50,081 bases of DNA, taken from assembly GCF_023242365.1 (NCBI RefSeq), contig NZ_JALLIX010000047.1:1-50081 (forward strand). The letters run 5' to 3'. Source of the stretch: Pseudomonas sp. MWU13-2100 (GTDB taxonomy: Bacteria > Pseudomonadota > Gammaproteobacteria > Pseudomonadales > Pseudomonadaceae). This document shows, in pieces, positions 16,334 through 22,968 of the stretch. Within the stretch, counting starts at the first letter, position 1; every line of letters begins with the position of its first letter. The notes beneath the pieces were generated by a model. The model saw only the letters and a list, made by a program, of their open reading frames with translations, had not been told where the DNA came from and did no database searches. The position numbers and the translations under genes were made by a program.

Positions 16334-17268
16334 GGCCGGGCCATGCGTTTCATTTCCCCGAGAATCTGGTCCTGGAGGAAGTACAGACGCTTGGCGATAC
16401 TGGCCACCGTCACGGAGAACGGCGCGTCCGGATCAGGTACAAGCTCGTCGGCCATCGATCCCACTTCCAGTGCCAGCATTTCCAGGAACTCCAGCTGGCG
16501 CAGCAGGCGCGTACGCTCCTGCACCAGGCCCAGCCGGTTCAAACCGTAGACATGAATCGAGACGCTGCCCTTGAGGCTCACGCCGGCTGCCAGCGCCTCC
16601 TCGATGTGGCCATCCAGGGCTGCGTCGGCCCCAGCCACGGGCGCAAGGTCAGCTCCCGCGTGTGAGCGGGGCAATACCAGGCCGATCAGGTTGGCCCGAT
16701 CAATATGAAACTTCAGGTGTTCCTCCGGGTTATCGCGGCACGGGTCGAGCAGCAGCGGGTATTCGTCGGCAAAATCCTGCGCAGCGGACATGGCCCGTTG
16801 GCCGAGGATCGGGAAGCTGTCCTTCTTGCCGGAAAGCAGCAGGCTGCCCTGGTTGAAACCCTGGCGGTCGTCCTGCAGGGTCAGCAACTTGGCCGACAAC
16901 CTGGGGGTGACCTGCTTGCGCTTGCGGTTGCAGTCAATGCAACTGGGCAACAGGTTGTCCCAGTCCATGGCCACCCACCAGTAACCGGGATGGCTGGCGT
17001 CCTCGGACACCGCGCCCTTGGGTCGGTAATGTTCGACATCCACCGGCGCGGTGGAGGCGAAGAAGCTTTCGCAGTAGGCGCATTTACCGTGGAACAGTTC
17101 ATCGAGCTGTTTTTTTACGCTGTCGGATTTGTAGACCGCAAAAGCCGGCGGGCTGCCCGCGGGCGCGGCGAACCAGGCTTTGAGTTTTTGCAGCTCCCTG
17201 GCGGCGGGTGAATCGGTTCCGGACAGGGCATCCGGTGCCTTGGCAATCGTTCGAATGACGGCGCGCAT
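16267..17268 (-). CDS. HNH endonuclease, PtuB-like (Septu-type defence), 333 aa
   Basis: The HNH/McrA-type zinc-finger nuclease core is complete: Cys63 and Cys66 (KCAYCE), the EH pair at 79-80 followed by YRPKG, then WDNLLPSC (Asn105, Cys110) and Cys113 before NRKRK. DEYPLLLDPC later is characteristic of PtuB-like proteins. In Septu systems this nuclease works with the ATPase PtuA against phage. The gene starts 3 bp after the ATPase stop, so they form one operon. Its 3' end overlaps the right direct repeat but is unbroken. Confidence 0.88.
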   Translation of the reverse strand: MRAVIRTIAKAPDALSGTDSPAARELQKLKAWFAAPAGSPPAFAVYKSDSVKKQLDELFHGKCAYCESFFASTAPVDVEHYRPKGAVSEDASHPGYWWVAMDWDNLLPSCIDCNRKRKQVTPRLSAKLLTLQDDRQGFNQGSLLLSGKKDSFPILGQRAMSAAQDFADEYPLLLDPCRDNPEEHLKFHIDRANLIGLVLPRSHAGADLAPVAGADAALDGHIEEALAAGVSLKGSVSIHVYGLNRLGLVQERTRLLRQLEFLEMLALEVGSMADELVPDPDAPFSVTVASIAKRLYFLQDQILGEMKRMARPEAPYSAMVRAWIEDFKVRLQA

Positions 17269-17271
17269 GCT

Positions 17272-19575
17272 TCAGATCCCCTCCAGAACCGCGAGGATCC
17301 GTTTTTTGGATTCTTTGCGCAGCTCGCGGAGCTTGAGCGCGCTGGCCTGGCGACGGTTCTGCAGGTACTCCACCACCGCTTCCTGCACCAGCCGCTGGAC
17401 TTCGGTGGCCCCCACCGGCAAGGCGTCGCTGATATCTCGTTCGAAGCGGCTCCAGGCGTGCTGCTGGGCGTCGCTCAGGGGTTGGCCCTGCTCACGGGCG
17501 ACCAGCAGATCAGCGAACATTGCCAGCTCGCGCTCGGTGTCCGGCTGGTCGGTGGAGGTCAGGCTGAAAAAGTCCGAGGTCAGCAATTGCTCGATGGTCA
17601 GTTGGCTGACGTTGGGCAGGCGGACTACCTGCTCCACCATCACCGGCCAATCGCTGTCGGGATTGTCCTCGCTGGCAACCCGCTGCATGACGATCACCTC
17701 GCCGTCCTGCATTCCGCGCACGCACAGCGGATCGTGAGTGGTGGCGATGAAGGTGACGTTCGGCAAGGTTCTGCGCAGGGCGCCCATGATCCGGATTTTC
17801 CAGCGTGGGTGCAGATGGGCTTCGACCTCGTCGATCAGCACCACGGCCTGAGCGGTTTCCAGGCTCTCGAAGTGGGGGTTGATGCGCCGGTTCATCAGGC
17901 CCTGGATAATGTCGCAGACCATCGCCAACACCGAACGATAGCCTGAAGACGCCAGGCTCAACGGGGTTCGGCATAGCACCTGGCTGCCAGCAGCAGGTGT
18001 CACAATCAGGCAGCGCTGTTTTTCAATGTCTCTCTCCATGACCTTGAACCGACCCTCTATGGAAAGGATGTCTCGCAGGGCTCGCACCACATTGTTGAAA
18101 TCGTCCTCCTTGAGGCTGAGCAACCACTTTTCCGGATTGGACAACAGCGCGGTCGAGTCGAAGAGGTTGATAACCGAGCGGCCCGGGCTGTAGCGGCGCA
18201 CCCTTTTCTGATATTGCCGGAAGGCTCCATAGGCAAAGACTGGAGGCACGATAGATGTGCCTTCGTGCCAGTAAATACTGTCGGCAATGGTCAACTCCCG
18301 CTTGCCGGCACCATGGAAGGTGGCTGTTACTGACGCCGAGCTGCATTGAGGCACCTGCCCCGCGCCCAGCAGGACGGGATCGAGGGGCATAGCGGCGAAG
18401 TCGACCGGCAGTTGCGCGCAGGCTTCTTCACTACAGAGCACCAGGGCGGCAGCTTCGAGGATCGAGCTTTTGCCGGCGGCATTTTCACCGAGTATCAGCA
18501 GGGCGGGTCGGTCGGACTTCGCACTCGGGGCCTGCGCGGACTGAACAACGGGCATCTGCAACTCGAGCTGCTCGATACCCTTGAAATTGTTGAAGCGGAT
18601 CGATTCCAGCAACGGGTAATCACGCGGCAAGGATCGAGATCTTTCCGGGAACGGGGCGAGTTGCTCTGCAACCGGTCGTGCCAGATGAGCCTCAAGATCT
18701 CCATACCAATCCGAAAAGCTGGCACCTTGGTAGAGTGTTCGCAACGTGGCCTCCACGCGCTCCGGCCCAAGCGCCGGCGGCGGCAGCTTGCTCGTTGAAA
18801 GCGCCATTGCAATACGTCGACACAGCAAGTACCAGAGGCCGCCAAAATCCAGCGAGGCAAAATCAAAGAGCCCGGGAGTCTGCCTGTCCTCCTCCCGCTG
18901 GGAAAACCAGTGATCGATCAGCTCTGCGGAATAGGCCTTCAGCTTGTTTCGACGCAGCTTGAGCAACTGGACACGATTGAGCTTGAAATGGGCGATCGTT
19001 TCACTTGCGCGCTCGCTCAGGGCATGGAGTTCGCCCGAGAGATCGACTGACAGGTGGAGTACCAGGTCAATTCGCTCGCAAGGATCGAGCAGGACATGAC
19101 GCTCCTTGAGCGGGTAGTCGCACCAAAGTCCCGAGTTATCCGACACATAGGCTTGAAGTTGCCGCTCCGAGGGTAAGGGCGAGCGCTTGCCCCGGACAGG
19201 GAAGTAATCCGGTCGGTCGGGCTCACAGCCCTTACAGATGGGATAAAGATTCTCCCAGGCACTGCTCAGCCAAGCGTAATACAGGTGAGCATCTGCCGGT
19301 CGCTCAAGGGGGCTGGCTCCGGCATCCGGACGAAATCGGTAAGTGGACGTGGGGACCACTCGCTCACAGAACGCACATTTTCCGTGAAACAGCCGGCTCA
19401 GGCTGACACGTACGGACGCATCATCCAGATCAAAACCCAATTGCGGCGCTCGACTCTGCGCCCTCATTGTCATGTCAGTCAGAAAGTAATCGGCCAGCGC
19501 CTCTCTACCGGCACTAGCCTCCCGACTCCGCAACAGACTCGGCGGCGGCACGGAACTGCGATCAAAACGTTGCAT
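17272..19575 (-). CDS. PtuA-like AAA/ABC-type ATPase with fused degenerate HNH domain, 767 aa
   Basis: The C-terminal part is an SMC/OLD-like ATPase: Walker A GENAAGKSS (362-370), signature-like LASSGYRS (540-547), Walker B VVLIDE (577-582) with HLHP, and switch His in TTHDP. The first 300 residues are a second HNH-like domain parallel to the downstream nuclease: Cys67/Cys70 (KCAFCE), WENLYPIC (Asn109, Cys114), Cys117 and LLDPC. At the catalytic position the nuclease's EH at 79-80 is replaced by Tyr79-Arg80, so this copy probably keeps the zinc fold but does not cut. The fused arrangement differs from the simple PtuA I know. Confidence 0.85.
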   Translation of the reverse strand: MQRFDRSSVPPPSLLRSREASAGREALADYFLTDMTMRAQSRAPQLGFDLDDASVRVSLSRLFHGKCAFCERVVPTSTYRFRPDAGASPLERPADAHLYYAWLSSAWENLYPICKGCEPDRPDYFPVRGKRSPLPSERQLQAYVSDNSGLWCDYPLKERHVLLDPCERIDLVLHLSVDLSGELHALSERASETIAHFKLNRVQLLKLRRNKLKAYSAELIDHWFSQREEDRQTPGLFDFASLDFGGLWYLLCRRIAMALSTSKLPPPALGPERVEATLRTLYQGASFSDWYGDLEAHLARPVAEQLAPFPERSRSLPRDYPLLESIRFNNFKGIEQLELQMPVVQSAQAPSAKSDRPALLILGENAAGKSSILEAAALVLCSEEACAQLPVDFAAMPLDPVLLGAGQVPQCSSASVTATFHGAGKRELTIADSIYWHEGTSIVPPVFAYGAFRQYQKRVRRYSPGRSVINLFDSTALLSNPEKWLLSLKEDDFNNVVRALRDILSIEGRFKVMERDIEKQRCLIVTPAAGSQVLCRTPLSLASSGYRSVLAMVCDIIQGLMNRRINPHFESLETAQAVVLIDEVEAHLHPRWKIRIMGALRRTLPNVTFIATTHDPLCVRGMQDGEVIVMQRVASEDNPDSDWPVMVEQVVRLPNVSQLTIEQLLTSDFFSLTSTDQPDTERELAMFADLLVAREQGQPLSDAQQHAWSRFERDISDALPVGATEVQRLVQEAVVEYLQNRRQASALKLRELRKESKKRILAVLEGI

Positions 19576-19636
19576 GACCCTCTTCCCTAAGCAGTCAGGG
19601 GAAAGCCTGTCGCCCTCCCCTCAAAAGCACAGACTC

Positions 19637-19669
19637 TAAACGGCAGTTCGGGAAAAGTGGAGCCGTTTA
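19637..19669. repeat. 8-bp inverted repeat upstream of the defence operon
   Basis: TAAACGGC (19637-19644) and GCCGTTTA (19662-19669) are perfect inverses with 17 bp between. They lie about 60-95 bp before the ATPase start on the reverse strand. This could be an operator or an mRNA hairpin. Confidence 0.35.
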
Positions 19670-19713
19670 AAGTCAGCGGACTGTATCGAGCTGAAACACC
19701 GACAAAAAAGCCC

Positions 19714-19743
19714 TTGCACGCACAGTATTACGGTATACCATAA
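19714..19743 (+). promoter_or_regulatory. GntR-type operator overlapping promoter (site 4)
   Basis: TTACGGTATACCATAA (19728-19743) differs from the perfect palindrome by one base. TTGCAC at 19714-19719 lies at the same distance from it as at site 1, and a TACCAT -10 follows 16 bp later. It is 46 bp before flavin reductase copy 2. Confidence 0.8.
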
Positions 19744-19789
19744 TACCTACAAACTTATAAAATCCGCTTCGCCACCCGAGGACCGTCCC

Positions 19790-20275
19790 ATGATCGATGC
19801 CACCCTCTACAAACAAGTCATGGGCTCGTTCCCGTCCGGGGTCACCGTGATCACCACCCTGGATGATGACGGCCAGGTGGTGGGCCTTACCGCCAGCGCC
19901 TTCAGCTCCCTGTCGATGGACCCGGCCCTGGTGCTTTTCTGCCCCAACTACAGCTCCGACTCCTATCCGCTGCTGATCAGGAACAAGCGTTTCGCCATTC
20001 ATGTGCTGTCCGGCGGCCAGCAGAGCGAGGCCTATGCCTTCGCCCGCAAGGGCAAGGACAAGGCCCAGGGCATCCAATGGACCTTGAGCGAACTGGGCAA
20101 TCCGTTGCTGCCCAACGCCAGCGCCATCATCGAGTGCGAACTGTGGCGCGAATATGAAGGTGGCGACCACGCGATCATGGTTGGTGCGGTGAAGAACCTG
20201 ATCGTGCCCCGCCAGGACACCAGCCCGATGATCTACTGCCACGGCAAGATGGGCGCCCTGCCCGTTCTCGCCTGA
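19790..20275 (+). CDS. Flavin reductase (HpaC/RutF type), copy 2, 161 aa
   Basis: Same length as the protein at 5134 and about 70% identical by eye, with identical signature regions (GSFPSGVTVITT, TASAFSSLS, IIECELWREYEGGDHA). It reduces free FMN or FAD for a partner oxygenase. Its position 118 bp before the LLM monooxygenase, each with its own copy of the operator, makes it the natural partner. Copy 1 may be a backup, have a different nucleotide preference, or serve another enzyme. RBS GAGGA is seen before the ATG. Confidence 0.92.
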   Translation: MIDATLYKQVMGSFPSGVTVITTLDDDGQVVGLTASAFSSLSMDPALVLFCPNYSSDSYPLLIRNKRFAIHVLSGGQQSEAYAFARKGKDKAQGIQWTLSELGNPLLPNASAIIECELWREYEGGDHAIMVGAVKNLIVPRQDTSPMIYCHGKMGALPVLA

Positions 20276-20325
20276 GCCAGTACACCGCCGCGCAGACGGT
20301 CCTTGCTTAAGGGCAATAAACAGTA

Positions 20326-20341
20326 TTATGGTATACCAACA
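20326..20341 (+). promoter_or_regulatory. GntR-type operator (site 5)
   Basis: TTATGGTATACCAACA carries a perfect left half and centre and a slightly decayed right end. It lies 51 bp before the LLM monooxygenase, giving that gene its own control although the reductase gene precedes it. Confidence 0.78.
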
Positions 20342-20392
20342 AATCAGCAGACAGACCTGCCGGCCAACAACAAAAGACCCGAGGTAAGCGTC

Positions 20393-21436
20393 ATGAAGTT
20401 TTCCCTCTTCATCCACATGGAGCGTTGGGACGAAAGTGTCAGTCACCGCCAATTGTTCGAAGACCTCAGCGAACTGACCCTGATGGCCGAGGCCGGCGGC
20501 TTCAGCACCGTATGGATTGGCGAGCATCACGCCATGGAATACACCATTTCCCCAAGCCCGATGCCGCTGCTGGCCTATCTCGCGGCCAAAACCAGCACCA
20601 TTCACCTGGGCGCCGGCACCATCATCGCGCCCTTCTGGCATCCGTTGCGGGTTGCCGGGGAATGCGCGTTGCTGGACGTGATCAGCAATGGCAGGATGGA
20701 AGTCGGCCTGGCCCGTGGCGCCTACCAGGTGGAGTTCGACCGCATGGCCGGCGGCATGCCGGCCTCCTCCGGTGGCCAGGCATTGCGGGAAATGGTGCCG
20801 GTGGTGCGGGCCCTGTGGCAAGGCGACTATGCCCACGACGGTGATATCTGGAAATTCCCCACCTCCACCAGCGTGCCCAAGCCGATCCAGAAGCCCAACC
20901 CGCCGATGTGGATCGCCGCCCGCGACCCGGACTCCCACAACTTCGCCGTGGCCAATGGCTGCAATGTGATGGTCACGCCGCTGATGAAAGGCGACGAAGA
21001 GGTCCTGGACCTGAAGAACAAGTTCCAGGCCGCTCTGGACAACAACCCCGAGGTGCCGCGCCCGCAACTGATGGTGCTGCGTCACACCCATGTGCATGCG
21101 GTCGATGATCCGGATGGCTGGAAAGTCGGCGCCACCGCCATCTCGAAATTCTATCGGACTTTCGACGCCTGGTTCGGCAACAAGCAGGTGCCGGTCAACG
21201 GTTTCCTGGCACCGAGCCCGGAAGAAAAGTTCGCCGAGCGTCCGGAGTTCGCCTTGGAGAATATCCGCAAAAACACCATGATCGGCACGCCGCAGGAGGT
21301 GATTGAACGTATCCGCTATTACCAGGCGCTGGGTGTCGATGAATACAGTTTCTGGTGCGACAACAGCCTGCCCCATGCAGAAAAGAGAAAATCCCTGGAA
21401 CTGTTTATCCAGCAGGTAGTACCCGCGTTCAACTGA
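20393..21436 (+). CDS. LLM-class (luciferase-like) flavin-dependent monooxygenase, 347 aa
   Basis: A bacterial-luciferase TIM-barrel protein (MKFSLFIHMERWDE start; VWIGEHHAMEYTISPSPMPL; LGAGTIIAPFWHPLRVAGE; LARGAYQVEFDR). Such enzymes use reduced FMN and O2 to oxygenate or open small molecules and need a separate flavin reductase, present just upstream. In trigonelline and pyridine catabolism related two-component enzymes cleave the ring directly. The ATG at 20393 is chosen because GAGGTAA precedes it and it begins the barrel exactly; the frame extends further upstream across the operator. This is the likely first enzyme of the regulon's pathway. Confidence 0.92.
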   Translation: MKFSLFIHMERWDESVSHRQLFEDLSELTLMAEAGGFSTVWIGEHHAMEYTISPSPMPLLAYLAAKTSTIHLGAGTIIAPFWHPLRVAGECALLDVISNGRMEVGLARGAYQVEFDRMAGGMPASSGGQALREMVPVVRALWQGDYAHDGDIWKFPTSTSVPKPIQKPNPPMWIAARDPDSHNFAVANGCNVMVTPLMKGDEEVLDLKNKFQAALDNNPEVPRPQLMVLRHTHVHAVDDPDGWKVGATAISKFYRTFDAWFGNKQVPVNGFLAPSPEEKFAERPEFALENIRKNTMIGTPQEVIERIRYYQALGVDEYSFWCDNSLPHAEKRKSLELFIQQVVPAFN

Positions 21437-21612
21437 TCGCCCGGGTTCTACGAGCATTGGAGCAGCTACCGGCCAACACTCGGACTGCTGCTCTATGTCA
21501 CACTGGTCGCTGCGGGGCAGATGGTATATTCCTGCCACGCCCCAGCGGCTTGATCCCTCCTTTCAAGTCCCTGATCGGTCTCTTGTTCATCCAGACGACG
21601 GTGACGCATTCA

Positions 21613-22494
21613 ATGAGCAGTTCCCTTCCACTCGCCCGCGACATCGATGGCAAGGCCATTGCCGCCCGCGTGCTCGAAGAAGTCCGTACAGACGTTGCAG
21701 GCTTGGCCGCACAAAGCGTTTTCCCGGCCCTGGCAGTCCTGCTGGTCGGTGATGACCCGGCCAGCCACGTCTATGTGCGCAACAAATTGCAGCGGGCCGA
21801 AGAAGTCGGCATCCGTTCGCTGGAGCATCGCTTGCCGGCAAGCACCGGCCAGGCAGAATTACTGCAGTTGATTGCCGGACTGAATGCCGACCCGGCGGTG
21901 AACGGCATCCTGGTGCAACTGCCTCTGCCCGCCCATATCGAGGAACAGGCGGTGATTCAGGCCATCGACCCGATCAAGGACGTGGATGGGTTTCATCGGG
22001 AAAACGTCGGCGGCCTGGTCCAAGGCGCCGAGGTGCTGACGCCTTGCACACCCAGCGGCTGCATGCGCCTGTTGCAGGAGACCTGTGGCGATTTGAGCGG
22101 CTTGCACGCGGTGGTCATTGGTCGCTCGAATATCGTCGGCAAGCCGATGGCGACCCTGTTGCTGCAGGCCCACTGCTCGGTCAGCGTGGTTCATTCGCGC
22201 AGTGTTGACGCCGCGGCATTGTGTCGACTGGCCGATATCGTTGTCGCCGCCGTGGGGCGAGCGCAGTTGATCGATGCCAGTTGGCTCAAGCCGGGTGCGG
22301 TGGTGATCGACGTGGGGATCAACCGGATTGAAACCGAGACCGGTAGCCGTCTGGTGGGAGACGTCGACTATGCCAGCGCACGTACGGTGGCCAGCGCCAT
22401 CACTCCGGTACCGGGCGGGGTCGGGCCGATGACCATCGCCTATTTGCTGAAAAACACCGTGATTGCCACGCAACTGCAGCGGGCCAGGAAATAG
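21613..22494 (+). CDS. folD: FolD: methylenetetrahydrofolate dehydrogenase/cyclohydrolase, 293 aa
   Basis: A full-length FolD that interconverts methylene-, methenyl- and 10-formyl-tetrahydrofolate with NADP+. Motifs seen: SHVYVRNKL, VNGILVQLPLP, DVDGFH, GCMRLL, VIGRSNIVGKPMA and PGGVGPMTIAYLLKNT. The ATG at 21613 starts the domain; the frame stays open upstream but reads intergenic sequence. Pseudomonads often carry more than one folD, and a copy beside a ring-opening oxygenase could process released one-carbon units. A TGGTATATT half-site at 21522 is too weak to claim regulation. Confidence 0.92.
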   Translation: MSSSLPLARDIDGKAIAARVLEEVRTDVAGLAAQSVFPALAVLLVGDDPASHVYVRNKLQRAEEVGIRSLEHRLPASTGQAELLQLIAGLNADPAVNGILVQLPLPAHIEEQAVIQAIDPIKDVDGFHRENVGGLVQGAEVLTPCTPSGCMRLLQETCGDLSGLHAVVIGRSNIVGKPMATLLLQAHCSVSVVHSRSVDAAALCRLADIVVAAVGRAQLIDASWLKPGAVVIDVGINRIETETGSRLVGDVDYASARTVASAITPVPGGVGPMTIAYLLKNTVIATQLQRARK

Positions 22495-22516
22495 GCACGG
22501 TGCGAAGGGTTCGGCC

Positions 22517-22768
22517 CTAATTCATACCACCGGCGAAAGCCCTGCGCCCGGCCTTCATCTCAGTGCGCAATTCGCCGATGAAATTGGAAATCGAGCGGAT
22601 GCTGGTGAAGCTGCTGGTCGATACCCCGTTGAGCTGCAGATCCACGCGCCCCGAGACCGGGTCGAAGATCTTGATCATCAAGGAACCGCCGGCATTGGCC
22701 GTGCAGGTGCAGGACAACGGGAGGAAGCCGGATTCAATGATCCGGCGCAACTCTGCTTCTGGAATCAT
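22517..22768 (-). CDS. DUF1652 domain protein, 83 aa
   Basis: A small cytoplasmic protein of a family nearly confined to Pseudomonas (AELRRIIESGFLPLSCTC, LQLNGV, SNFIGELRTEM). No function is known. I prefer the ATG at 22768 because AAGGA lies 8 bases upstream; the ATG at 22777, three codons earlier, abuts that AAGG and has no other RBS. It converges on folD with 22 bp between stops. Confidence 0.8.
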   Translation of the reverse strand: MIPEAELRRIIESGFLPLSCTCTANAGGSLMIKIFDPVSGRVDLQLNGVSTSSFTSIRSISNFIGELRTEMKAGRRAFAGGMN

Positions 22769-22968
22769 GCTGTTCATCCTTGAGATCAGTCTGGGGAGCG
22801 CCTGACGGGTCCAGCATAGACCCGTTTTTTCAAACGCAAGGCCCTGCGCGAGCAGATCGTTCGAGGGACTGTGATGCCTGTCACAGACAGGCACCCATCC
22901 TGCCGCGCCATCCGACGAATTGCACTCCCCCGCCACATGTGGCTGATACGGCCTCACGGCAGCGCGTT

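Noticed and set aside
2194..21436. Rut pyrimidine degradation cluster
   Set aside because: LLM oxygenase, flavin reductase and alpha/beta hydrolase recall RutA, RutF and RutD, but RutB, RutC and RutG are absent and the importer, DUF1185 and ribBX genes do not fit.
21519..21532. Sixth GntR-type operator upstream of folD (ATGGTATATTCC)
   Set aside because: Only the left half and part of the centre match; the right half lacks ACCAT and there is no symmetric partner.
19673..21538. Long reverse open frame (621 codons) opposite flavin reductase 2 and the LLM gene
   Set aside because: Antisense shadow without any motif; the forward genes have RBS, operators and full domains.
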